Source: Oscillospiraceae bacterium
GTDB taxonomy: Bacteria > Bacillota > Clostridia > Oscillospirales > Ruminococcaceae
Direction of reading: 5' to 3'
DNA: 64,000 nucleotides
Assembly: GCA_004557855.1 (NCBI GenBank)
Contig: SFFJ01000004.1
Span: forward strand, 1 to 64,000
Shown here: positions 57,799 through 64,000 of the stretch, piece after piece
Numbering within the stretch: the first letter of the stretch is position 1
Layout of the letters: each line of letters begins with the position of its first letter
Translations under genes and position numbers: made by a program
The notes under the pieces: generated by a model
Told to the model about the DNA's origin: nothing
Seen by the model: the letters and a program-made list of their open reading frames with translations, nothing else
Database searches by the model: none

Positions 57799-58340
57799 TG
57801 CAGAAAAAGAGCGCGCAGGTGGCGCTGGGCGGCATCGCAACGGGGATGTGTATTGCTCTGATGTTTGCCACCGGGATGATCCCGTTTTCCTACTACGCCC
57901 TGCCGGCGCTGGCCGGGCTGGTGCTCATTGCGGTGCGGGAGGAAAACGGCCTTTCCACGGCGCTGATCGTATTTGCGGCGGTTTCGCTGCTTTCGGTCTT
58001 TGTGGTGCCCATCAAGGAGGCGGCGCTTTTGTTCATCGCCTTTTTCGGGTACTATCCCATCCTGCAGGAAAGCTTTGCGAAGATCCGGCCGGGGGCCTTG
58101 AGCTGGGTGGTGCGGTTTATCATCTTTAATGCGGCGGTGGCGGCGGCCTACTGGGTCATCGTCCACGTATTCGGCATCACCGAGATCCTGGAGGAGTTCG
58201 GAAATTTCGGGAAGTATTCGGTGCTGGTGCTGCTGGCCTTTGCCAATGTGTTTTTTGTGATTTACGACGGCGCGGTGCGCAACATCACGCTGGCGTACCG
58301 GAACTGGTTCAGGCCGAAAATACTGAAAAAGGCCCGCTGA
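57798..58340 (+). CDS. Membrane protein of unknown function (ECF S-like)
   Basis: The 180-residue protein has five or six membrane spans (IATGMCIALMFATGMIPF, ALPALAGLVLIAV, TALIVFAAVSLLSVFVV, FIIFNAAVAAAYWVIVHVF, SVLVLLAFANVFFVIY) and a basic C-terminus. The early Y-A-L-P-A-L-A and E-N-G-L segments resemble small S-component or DUF2232-like proteins, but this is weak. Its start overlaps the J-domain stop by one base (TGATG), so it is the last gene of this three-gene operon. The function is unknown. Confidence 0.7.
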   Translation: MQKKSAQVALGGIATGMCIALMFATGMIPFSYYALPALAGLVLIAVREENGLSTALIVFAAVSLLSVFVVPIKEAALLFIAFFGYYPILQESFAKIRPGALSWVVRFIIFNAAVAAAYWVIVHVFGITEILEEFGNFGKYSVLVLLAFANVFFVIYDGAVRNITLAYRNWFRPKILKKAR

Positions 58341-58396
58341 TGCGGGGCGTGACGGCGGTTCTTTTGCGTGGCAGGGGGACCGCCGCGCGGTTTATG

Positions 58397-58480
58397 GCGG
58401 CCGGGCGGGCCGGGCGGCGGAGCCGCCGCCGGGCGAAGCCCGGCGCACCGCCCCCGCAGGGGGTGGCGGCTCCGCCGTAG
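58397..58480. repeat. Modular palindromic intergenic repeat, copy 11 (divergent)
   Basis: Stacked hairpins GGCGGC/GCCGCC, GGGC/GCCC and CCGCCCCC/GGGGGTGG occur with CGGCGGAGCCGCCG. The typical outer GCCGCAGGC arm is absent, so this is a partial or diverged member. Confidence 0.6.
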
Positions 58481-58517
58481 ACCTGCGGCAGCCGGAAGGC
58501 ATAAAAGGGGAGACAAA

Positions 58518-59177
58518 ATGTATCGACTGTTTTTATTTGATCTGGACGGGACGCTGGTGGATACCTCGCCGGGCATCCTGGAGGCGCTGCGGCAGTTGGA
58601 GCGCGAAATGGGCGCCGAGCCGCTGCCGCAAAAAACGCTGGAAAAATTCGTGGGGCCGCCGCTGGACTGGTCGATGGAGACCTACTACGGGCTGGACCCC
58701 GAAACGGCGCGGGAGTGGTCGGAGGTGTACCGGCGCATCTACGGGCAGGAAGGCGGGATAGAAAATTCCCGGCTGTACCCCTACATAAAGGAAACGCTGG
58801 CGCTCATCCGGGAAAAGGGCGGCCGGTGTGCGGTGACCTCGCTGAAATCCCACGATATGGTGGCGACCACGCTGGATGTTTACGATCTCTCGAAGGAATT
58901 TGATGTGCTGGTGGGCCGCAGCGACCGCTGCCCTACCAAGGCGGATACCATCCGGGAGGCGATGCGGCTGCTGGACTGGCAGGATAAAAGCACGGCGGTG
59001 CTGCTGGGCGACAGCCGCTATGACGGCGAGGGCGCCATGGAGGCCGGGGTGGACTTTGTGCCGCTGACCTATGGCTTCGGCTTTGCCGAGCCGGGCAGCA
59101 TGGACGGGCTGGCCTGCACCGCCGTGGCAGAAAAGCCGGAGGATGTTTTCCGGTTTGTGCAGGCGCAGTTTGCATAA
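58518..59177 (+). CDS. HAD-family phosphatase (phosphoglycolate phosphatase-like)
   Basis: The 219-residue protein has HAD motif I LFLFDLDGTLVDTSPG, a helical cap (LRQLEREMGAEPLPQKTLEK), motif II CAVTSLKS, motif III Lys in PTKADTIREAM, and motif IV LLGDSRYDGEGAMEAGVDF. The type I cap and size fit the Gph/PpaX group, which dephosphorylates phosphoglycolate, pyrophosphate or other small substrates. GGGGAG precedes the ATG. It is a single gene followed by long tandem repeats. Substrate not determined. Confidence 0.87.
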   Translation: MYRLFLFDLDGTLVDTSPGILEALRQLEREMGAEPLPQKTLEKFVGPPLDWSMETYYGLDPETAREWSEVYRRIYGQEGGIENSRLYPYIKETLALIREKGGRCAVTSLKSHDMVATTLDVYDLSKEFDVLVGRSDRCPTKADTIREAMRLLDWQDKSTAVLLGDSRYDGEGAMEAGVDFVPLTYGFGFAEPGSMDGLACTAVAEKPEDVFRFVQAQFA

Positions 59178-59213
59178 CCGGCAGACTGGCCCTTTCGGGC
59201 AATTTCCCCGTTG

Positions 59214-59395
59214 CGGCGGGCGCGCCTCCGCTTGACTCGTGCTGACCCACGGCGGGCGCAGCTTCCGCTTAAGTCGTGCTGACCCACGGCGGGCGCAGCT
59301 TCCGCTTAAGTCGTGCTGACCCACGGCGGGCGCAGCCTCCGCTTGACTCGTGCTGACCCACGGCGGGCGCAGCCTCCGCTTGACTCGTGCTGACC
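59214..59395. repeat. Five-copy tandem repeat, period 37 bp
   Basis: GTGCTGACCCACGGCGGGCG begins at 59239 and recurs every 37 bases at 59276, 59313, 59350 and (partly) 59387; a degenerate unit precedes. Units alternate between TTAAGTC and TTGACTC before the next copy. Confidence 0.9.
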
Positions 59396-59409
59396 CTGCG
59401 TTTCACTCC

Positions 59410-59689
59410 GGGCAGCCCTCCCCGCTGCGGCGCGCCCGCCTTTCCCCACCGGGTCTGTCGACCCGCCGGGGGCCCCATTGGGCAGCCCTCCCCGCTGCGG
59501 CGCGCCCGCCTTTCCCCATCGGGTCTGCCGACCCGCCGGGGGCCCCATTGGGCAGCCCTCCCCGCTGCGGCGCGCCCGCCTTTCCCCACCGGGTCTGCCG
59601 ACCCGCCGGGGGCCCCATTGGGCAGCCCTCCCCGCTGCGGCGCGCCCGCCTTTCCCCACCGGGTCTGCCGACCCGCCGGGGTTCCATGC
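59410..59689. repeat. Four-copy tandem repeat, period 70 bp
   Basis: Units start GGGCAGCCCTCCCCGCTGCG at 59410, 59480, 59550 and 59620 and are nearly identical. Each contains CGGCGCGCCCGCC and the hairpin-forming GGGTCTGCCGACCC. The period is not a multiple of three, so no repeated peptide is kept. Confidence 0.92.
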
Positions 59690-59735
59690 AGGCGTTATTT
59701 TTCCAAACGAACACAAACCCGGCAAAACGGGCGTA

Positions 59736-59765
59736 TTGCAGAGCGGGGCGGTCATATGCTATAAT
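59736..59765 (+). promoter_or_regulatory. Promoter of the NfeD/SPFH operon
   Basis: TTGCAG (59736-59741), 18 bases, TATAAT (59760-59765), directly after the tandem repeats. Confidence 0.75.
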
Positions 59766-59812
59766 ACCATCGGGCGGGGAACCGCCGAACGCAGGAAAGG
59801 AGAAAACTGCCG

Positions 59813-60286
59813 ATGAATGACATTCAGGTTTTTCTGGCAACCTATGCCCAACCCATCATCTGGCTGGCGGTCGCGCTGGTTATGCTCATCGCGGAGGCCG
59901 CTACGGTGCAGATGGTGAGCATCTGGTTCTGCCTGGGGGCGGTGGCTGCGGCCATTGCCGCCATACTGGGCGGGAACGTCCCGGTGCAGGTGGTGGTATT
60001 CGTGGTCGTTTCCGGGCTGACGCTGGCCTTTACCCGCAAGTTCGTCAAAAAGGTGCTGCGTGTGAAAAAGACCCCTACCAATGCCGATAGCGTGATCGGC
60101 GCCATCGGACAGGTGACCGAGCCCATCGACGATGAGGCCGGCACCGGGCGCATCAAGGTGGAGGGCATGGACTGGAGCGCCCGCACCACCGACGGCAGTA
60201 AGCTGCCGGAGGGCGTAAAGGTAAAGGTAAAAGCAATCGCAGGTGTTAAACTGATGGTTTCCCCCATCAGAGAAAAGGAGGACTGA
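59813..60286 (+). CDS. NfeD-like membrane protein
   Basis: The 157-residue protein has membrane spans in its first 75 residues (PIIWLAVALVMLIAEAATVQ, WFCLGAVAAAIAAIL, VVVFVVVSGLTLAFT) and a C-terminal OB-fold domain (NADSVIGAIGQVTEPIDDEA, GRIKVEGMDWSARTTDG). This is the short NfeD form that pairs with SPFH proteins. AAAGGAG precedes the ATG. It ends four bases before the SPFH gene. The pair organises membrane microdomains or proteolysis in other bacteria; the role here is inferred. Confidence 0.88.
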   Translation: MNDIQVFLATYAQPIIWLAVALVMLIAEAATVQMVSIWFCLGAVAAAIAAILGGNVPVQVVVFVVVSGLTLAFTRKFVKKVLRVKKTPTNADSVIGAIGQVTEPIDDEAGTGRIKVEGMDWSARTTDGSKLPEGVKVKVKAIAGVKLMVSPIREKED

Positions 60287-60290
60287 TATT

Positions 60291-61205
60291 ATGTGGCTGA
60301 TTATTGTTCTGGTTGTGCTGGTGATCCTTTTGCTGGTGACCAATATCCGGGTGGTCCCGCAGGCGACCGAGTTCGTCATTGAACGGCTGGGTACCTACTA
60401 TACCACCTGGGAGACCGGGCTGCACCTGAAGGTGCCGCTGGTGGACCGTGTGGCGAAGCGCATCTCGCTGAAGGAGCAGGTGATGGACTTTGCGCCGCAG
60501 CCGGTTATCACCAAGGATAACGTCACCATGCAGATCGATACCATTGTGTTCTACCAGGTGACCGATGCCAAGCTGTATACCTACGGCGTGGAGCGTCCCA
60601 TTCTCGCCATCGAGAGCCTGACCGCTACCACCCTGCGTAATATCATCGGTGATATGGAGCTGGACCACACCCTGACCTCCCGTGACGTCATCAACAGCCG
60701 CATTACCGCCGCCCTGGACCAGGCGACCGATAAGTGGGGCATCAAGGTGAACCGTGTGGAGCTCAAGAATATCGTTCCGCCGCGTGATATCCAGGACGCC
60801 ATGGAGAAGCAGATGCGTGCCGAGCGTGAGCGCCGTGAGGCGATCCTGCGTGCCGAGGGTGAAAAGCGCAGCCAGATCCTCATCGCCGAAGGTAAGAAGG
60901 AAAGCCAGATCCTCAACGCCGAGGCCGAAAAGCAGGCCGCTATCCTGCTGGCGGAGGCCGAGAAGGAGAAGAAGATCCGTGAGGGCCAGGGCGAAGCCGA
61001 GTCCATTATGCTGGTACAGAAGGCGCAGGCCGATGCCATCCGCCTGCTGAACGAGGCCAGCCCCAGCCGGGAAGTGCTGACGCTGAAGGCCTACGAGAGC
61101 TTTATGAAGGCGGCCGACGGTCAGGCGACCAAGATCATCATTCCCAGCGAGATCCAGGGGATGGCGGGTCTTGCCGCTTCGGTCAAGGAGCTTGTCAAGG
61201 AATAA
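60291..61205 (+). CDS. SPFH/band 7 protein (stomatin/QmcA type)
   Basis: The 304-residue protein has an N-terminal membrane anchor (IIVLVVLVILLLVTNIRVVP) and an SPFH domain (about 20-180: QATEFVIERLGTYYTTWETG, LHLKVPLVDRVAKRISLKEQ, ATTLRNIIGDMELDHTLTSR). A long alanine/glutamate-rich coiled coil follows (about 180-245, RAEGEKRSQILIAEGKKESQ), then a hydrophobic C-terminal end. It forms large membrane-bound rings with NfeD-like partners. Codons are biased toward CGT, hinting at good expression. It is the second gene of the NfeD operon. Confidence 0.92.
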   Translation: MWLIIVLVVLVILLLVTNIRVVPQATEFVIERLGTYYTTWETGLHLKVPLVDRVAKRISLKEQVMDFAPQPVITKDNVTMQIDTIVFYQVTDAKLYTYGVERPILAIESLTATTLRNIIGDMELDHTLTSRDVINSRITAALDQATDKWGIKVNRVELKNIVPPRDIQDAMEKQMRAERERREAILRAEGEKRSQILIAEGKKESQILNAEAEKQAAILLAEAEKEKKIREGQGEAESIMLVQKAQADAIRLLNEASPSREVLTLKAYESFMKAADGQATKIIIPSEIQGMAGLAASVKELVKE

Positions 61206-61220
61206 CCCGAAATTTTAGTA

Positions 61221-61252
61221 AAAGCGCTGTCCCCTGCGGGATGGCGCTTTTT
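61221..61252 (+). terminator. Terminator after the SPFH gene
   Basis: AAAGCGC pairs with GCGCTTT around TGTCCCCTGCGGGATG, which itself folds (CCCTGCGGG), followed by T6. Confidence 0.75.
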
Positions 61253-61319
61253 TCCGGCCTGTGGTATAATGGGGGCAAGGGCCTCCCCGCCGCGGGTGGG
61301 GAGGGGCGCCGGCCGGCGA

Positions 61320-61412
61320 TACCGCCCCGCAGGGGGCCACCCGCCCCCCCGTGGGGCGGGCGGCCGGGCGGGCGAAGCCCGCCACGGCGCGAAGCGCCGC
61401 CCTGCGGGGCAG
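61320..61412. repeat. Modular palindromic intergenic repeat, copy 12 (divergent)
   Basis: ACCGCCCCGCAGGG at the left pairs with CCCTGCGGGGC at the right and encloses CCGCCCC/GGGGCGG, GGCGGGC/GCCCGCC and GGCGC/GCGCC hairpins. It has the nested layout of the family with changed arms. The surrounding 61253-61452 holds only a TATAAT-like box near 61264 besides this element. Confidence 0.65.
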
Positions 61413-61452
61413 GTAGCCGTCGGCCGGCACCAAAACGGAGGAGGAAGCAAAA

Positions 61453-62043
61453 ATGGCAAAGCTGTATTTCAAATACGGGGCGATGGGCAGCTCCAAATCG
61501 GCGCAGGCGCTCATCACCAAGTTTAACTACGAGGAGCTGGGCATGACCGTCTGGCTCATCAAGCCGTCGGTGGATACCCGGGACGGCGCCGATATCGTCA
61601 AATCCCGTATCGGGCTTGCCAAAAAGGCGGATGTCATCCTGCCCGGTGATAATATCATCGAAAAATTCGACCAACACCCCGGCATGGATGTCATCATCGC
61701 CGATGAGTGCCAGTTTTTCACGCCGGAGCAGATCGACCAGCTGCGCACGCTGGTGGATGAGCGCAATATGCCGGTCATCTGCTTCGGGCTGCGCACCGAC
61801 TTTCTGACCCACCTGTTCCCCGGCAGCCGCCGCCTTTTCGAGGTTGCAGACTCCCTCACCGAGATCAAAACCGTCTGCGCCTGCGGCCACAAGGCCACCG
61901 TCAATGCCCGTATTGCGGGCGGGCGCATCGTCACCGAGGGCGAGCAGGTCTTTTTGGGCGGCAACGAAAGCTATGTGGCCATGTGCTACAAGTGCTGGCA
62001 GGAGAAGATCAAAAAGCAGCGGGAGGAAGACAATAACCGATGA
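61453..62043 (+). CDS. tdk: Thymidine kinase
   Basis: The 196-residue enzyme has the type II thymidine kinase features: an N-terminal P-loop FKYGAMGSSKSAQAL, VIIADECQFFTPEQIDQL with the Asp-Glu metal site, and CFGLRTDFLTHLFPGSRRLF. Two zinc-binding pairs (CACGHKATVNARI and CYKCWQEK) and the lasso VFLGGNESYVAMC follow. It phosphorylates thymidine with ATP in salvage. The P-loop reads G-x-M-G-S-S-K-S where G-x-M-x-S-G-K-S/T is usual: Ser in place of Gly before the Lys. GGAGGAGG precedes the ATG. Confidence 0.93.
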   Translation: MAKLYFKYGAMGSSKSAQALITKFNYEELGMTVWLIKPSVDTRDGADIVKSRIGLAKKADVILPGDNIIEKFDQHPGMDVIIADECQFFTPEQIDQLRTLVDERNMPVICFGLRTDFLTHLFPGSRRLFEVADSLTEIKTVCACGHKATVNARIAGGRIVTEGEQVFLGGNESYVAMCYKCWQEKIKKQREEDNNR

Positions 62044-62085
62044 TTTGAGACCGGCGGCAGCCGGCATTTTGGGGGAGAAATAGTT

Positions 62086-62568
62086 ATGGCAAAGGATAAA
62101 ACCGAAAAAACCAATGTAATGCGTCTGCTGGAGCAGAAAAAGCTGCCCTACACCCCGCACGATTACCTTGCCACCGGGGCGGTAAGCGGGGCAGAGGTGG
62201 CCGCCGCCCTCGGTGAGCCGCCGGAGCGGGTCTTTAAGACGCTGGTGACCACCGGCGCCTCCGGCGGGCACTATGTCTTTGTCATCCCCGCGGAGGAGGA
62301 GCTGGACCTGAAAAAAGCCGCCAAGGCGGTGGGGGAGAAAAGCATCGCCATGCTGCCGCAAAAGGAGCTGCTGCCCCTCACCGGGTATATCCACGGCGGG
62401 TGCAGTCCCATCGGCATGAAAAAACCGTTCCCCACCGTGCTGCACGAGAGCGCCGCAGACTGCGAGAGCATCTATGTCAGTGCGGGGAAGATCGGCTATC
62501 AGGTGCAGCTTTCCCCCGGCGACCTGCAAAAAATGCTGCCCCTGAAGTGCTGCGATGTGATAAAATAA
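62086..62568 (+). CDS. ybaK: Cys-tRNA(Pro)/Cys-tRNA(Cys) deacylase YbaK
   Basis: The 160-residue protein matches YbaK/EbsC: VMRLLEQKKLPYTPHDY, PPERVFKTLVTTGASGGHYV with the functional Lys in VFKTLV, VIPAEEELDLKKAAKAVGEK, and LTGYIHGGCSPIGMKKPFPT with the conserved G-G-x-S/C-P-I-G loop. It removes cysteine from mischarged tRNA-Pro. GGGGGAG precedes the ATG. It lies 42 bases after tdk in the same direction and is followed by a short hairpin. Confidence 0.9.
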   Translation: MAKDKTEKTNVMRLLEQKKLPYTPHDYLATGAVSGAEVAAALGEPPERVFKTLVTTGASGGHYVFVIPAEEELDLKKAAKAVGEKSIAMLPQKELLPLTGYIHGGCSPIGMKKPFPTVLHESAADCESIYVSAGKIGYQVQLSPGDLQKMLPLKCCDVIK

Positions 62569-62578
62569 GCGCAAAAAC

Positions 62579-62605
62579 GCCCGCCGTATGGCGGGCGCAT
62601 TTGTT
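62579..62605. terminator. Terminator between ybaK and lipoprotein genes
   Basis: GCCCGCC pairs with GGCGGGC across GTAT, with AAAAA on one side and a short T-run on the other. Confidence 0.65.
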
Positions 62606-62615
62606 TGTGCGGGGG

Positions 62616-63350
62616 TCAGTCGGCGGGGACGTACTCCACACCGGCGTACCGCAGCTGGAGACCCAGCAGCGGGCTTTCCCATTCCGCCCAGGTCAGGTAG
62701 TAGTTGCCCAGGAACTGGTCGGTGGGTTGGATGTCATACCGCATCAGGCGCAGGCAGCAGTCCTCGTAGGGCTCCTCGGGGGTTTCACCCATGCCGTAGG
62801 GGTTGGCGTAGCAGGAAAAGCTGCCGCGGTACAGGTTTGTGCCCTCCTCAACCAGCTTATCCAGCACCATAAAGCTGGGCATGGGGGGACCCCACCCGGT
62901 GGAGACCACGTTGCCCTCGGGGGTCAGGGCGGTCATGCGGGTATCGTATTGGGGTTGGGCTTCGCCCAGATATTCCATGGAGGCCCGGTCAAACTCCGCC
63001 TTGGGGTAGGAGAAGGTGATCTCCTTACCGCCGGCCTCCTCCTCGCTCGCCAGCTTCAGCAGCAGGTAGGCGGAGCGATAAGCGGCCTTATCCTGCTCGG
63101 TGCCGCCCGTCCCCAACAGCAGGAAATCGGGGGCGTTATGCTGGAAATATTCGAAGTATTTGCGGACCTGCGGGTCGACGCCGTCCTCCGGCTCCTCGGG
63201 ATCGACGGGGTCGGTCACAGGGTCGGTGACGGGATCGGTCACGGGACCGAGGTCGGGATCGGGGGTGGGGGCGGGTGTTTCGCCGCAGGCGGAAAGCATC
63301 AGGCAGAGACACAGGGTAAGCAGCAGGGAGAGCATCAGCTTTTTCTTCAT
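62616..63350 (-). CDS. Lipoprotein of unknown function
   Basis: The 244-residue protein has a lipoprotein signal (lipobox LMLSAC, cysteine near residue 21) and a low-complexity linker of PTPDPDLGPVTDPVTDPVTD repeats. A globular part follows with VRKYFEYFQHNAPDFLLLG, SYPKAEFDRASMEYLG, YRGSFSCYANPYGMGE and NYYLTWAEWESPLLGLQLRY. No family is recognised. GGAGGAACCACC precedes the ATG. The coding strand in the linker is a short tandem repeat (GATCCCGTCACCGACCCTGT-like, about 18-24 bases). The protein should sit on the outer face of the membrane. Confidence 0.7.
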   Translation of the reverse strand: MKKKLMLSLLLTLCLCLMLSACGETPAPTPDPDLGPVTDPVTDPVTDPVDPEEPEDGVDPQVRKYFEYFQHNAPDFLLLGTGGTEQDKAAYRSAYLLLKLASEEEAGGKEITFSYPKAEFDRASMEYLGEAQPQYDTRMTALTPEGNVVSTGWGPPMPSFMVLDKLVEEGTNLYRGSFSCYANPYGMGETPEEPYEDCCLRLMRYDIQPTDQFLGNYYLTWAEWESPLLGLQLRYAGVEYVPAD

Positions 63351-63393
63351 GGTGGTTCCTCCTGTTCCATTCACAGATGTTGCTTGTAAATTT

Positions 63394-63422
63394 ATTCTAC
63401 AATATCGGGGAAAAGAAAGCAA
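63394..63422 (-). promoter_or_regulatory. Promoter of the lipoprotein gene
   Basis: Minus strand: TTGCTT (63417-63422), 17 bases, TAGAAT (63394-63399), located between the rpsR terminator and the lipoprotein start. Confidence 0.55.
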
Positions 63423-63451
63423 TAGCCGGCCCGAAAAAACCGCCGGGCATA

Positions 63452-63478
63452 GAAAAACGCCCGCCGAAAGGCGGGCGA
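63452..63478 (-). terminator. Terminator of the ssb-rpsR operon
   Basis: Minus strand: CGCCCGCC pairs with GGCGGGCG across TTTC, followed by TTTTTC. Confidence 0.8.
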
Positions 63479-63496
63479 AGGGTGCAGAACCCATAA

Positions 63497-63757
63497 TCAG
63501 TCGGTGACATAGGGCAGCAGGGCCAGATGACGGGCACGCTTGATCGCAGTGGTAAGCTGGCGCTGATGGCGGGCGCAGGTACCGGTCACGCGGCGGGGAA
63601 CGATCTTTCCACGCTCGGACAGGTAGCGGCGCAGACGCTGGGTGTCTTTATAATCGATCATCTCGATCTTATCGGCACAGAAAGCACAAACCTTTCTGCG
63701 GGGACGACGGTCACGGTTCATGGGTCTCTCGGGTCTTTCGGTACGCTCCATAGCCAT
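63497..63757 (-). CDS. rpsR: 30S ribosomal protein S18
   Basis: The 86 residues match bacterial S18: [20 protein letters not shown] with the C-x2-C pair, [20 protein letters not shown], and [20 protein letters not shown] followed by [10 protein letters not shown]. It binds 16S rRNA in the platform of the small subunit next to S6. AAGGAGG stands eight bases before the chosen ATG. It follows ssb in the same direction, the usual rpsF-ssb-rpsR order in Firmicutes. The C-x2-C form implies that the ribosome uses a zinc-binding S18 paralogue type. Confidence 0.96.
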   Translation of the reverse strand: MAMERTERPERPMNRDRRPRRKVCAFCADKIEMIDYKDTQRLRRYLSERGKIVPRRVTGTCARHQRQLTTAIKRARHLALLPYVTD

Positions 63758-63802
63758 GGTTCAAACCTCCTTATTAGAATGATGAAACAGTTTTCGATGG
63801 GA

Positions 63803-64000
63803 TCAGAAGGGCAGATCGTTATCGCTTTCCACTTCCTCAAAATCGCTGGCAGCGCCGCTGGTATAGGCGGGCTGGGCGGGGGCGGGGGCGGCGTAGCTGT
63901 TTTCATTGTAGCCGGTGCTGCCGCTGCCGGAGTTACTGGACTTTGCGCCGGTGAAGAACACATTGTCGGTCACGATCTCGGTGGCGGTGCGCTTGTTGCC
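63803..64000 (-). CDS. ssb: Single-stranded DNA-binding protein, C-terminal part (cut by window edge)
   Basis: The last 65 residues are visible: KRTATEIVTDNVFFTGAKSS ends the OB fold, then a Gly/Ser/Pro-rich linker (GSGSTGYNENSYAAPAPAQ) leads to the acidic tip EEVESDNDLPF, the protein-interaction tail of bacterial SSB. It coats single-stranded DNA and recruits repair and replication proteins. The start lies beyond base 64000. It is followed by rpsR after about 45 bases, consistent with an rpsF-ssb-rpsR operon. Confidence 0.95.
   Translation of the reverse strand, partial: GNKRTATEIVTDNVFFTGAKSSNSGSGSTGYNENSYAAPAPAQPAYTSGAASDFEEVESDNDLPF

Noticed and set aside
59214-59689. Insertion sequence or coding repeats
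   Set aside because: Periods of 37 and 70 bases are not multiples of three and no transposase or terminal inverted repeats border the region.

Overview
The window looks like chromosome of a GC-rich (roughly 60 % by eye) anaerobic Clostridia member, probably Oscillospiraceae/Ruminococcaceae. Pointers are a 4-hydroxybutyrate-to-crotonyl-CoA (butyrate-type) fermentation cluster, Rex, an FMN riboswitch before ribU, a tryptophan T-box before an ABC importer, GHKL/LytTR signalling, EFR1 ferredoxin, many Gram-positive style lipoproteins, and strong AGGAGG ribosome sites. No ribosomal RNA, CRISPR array, insertion sequence or complete prophage is visible.

Layout. 0-3.4 kb: AT-rich end of a DUF4268 gene, a macrodomain protein, an FMN-riboswitch operon (ribU plus stand-alone riboflavin kinase) and a CYTH protein. 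3.5-9.95 kb: TAXI-type TRAP transporter, YfbR-like nucleotidase, surface 5'-nucleotidase lipoprotein, and a 44-residue membrane protein with its own promoter and terminator. 10-20 kb: nucleoside phosphorylase with an iron-sulfur flavin reductase, a sigma factor with a probable membrane anti-sigma partner, tRNA-Val, a compact FNT channel, a radical SAM/SPASM protein and a GHKL/LytTR two-component pair. 20-28 kb: LysR regulator divergent from a sodium symporter, unknown membrane proteins, and a PAS-AAA+-Fis regulator preceded by a six-copy tandem repeat.

28.6-39.6 kb is the metabolic core: permease, 4-hydroxybutyrate dehydrogenase, 4-hydroxybutyryl-CoA dehydratase, NifU-type and cysteine-rich small proteins, 4-hydroxybutyrate CoA-transferase, second permease, crotonase, acetate-type CoA-transferase and EFR1 ferredoxin. 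Together they can reduce succinate semialdehyde to 4-hydroxybutyrate, activate it, and dehydrate it to crotonyl-CoA; butyryl-CoA dehydrogenase/Etf must lie elsewhere. The adjacent AAA+ regulator lacks the sigma54-contact GAFTGA motif, and the same palindrome (GTTGC-N6-GCAAC) occurs before this cluster and before a small membrane gene at 23.7 kb, in both places near sigma-A promoters.

39.6-64 kb: KdpDE-like two-component system, lipase-like hydrolase, Rex, a six-gene operon of unknown lipoproteins/membrane proteins, tRNA-Leu, rsmA, an XRE-regulated holin-like pair, Trp T-box with trpXYZ-like importer, DUF5685/J-domain operon, HAD phosphatase, NfeD/SPFH pair, thymidine kinase, YbaK, a lipoprotein, rpsR and the end of ssb.

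The most unusual non-coding content is repeats: at least twelve intergenic modular palindromes built from nested hairpins, three gene 3'-ends duplicated together with nearby sequence, and tandem arrays with periods of 31, 37, 70 and 75-81 bp. All functional calls come from reading the sequence and family knowledge; no database search was run.
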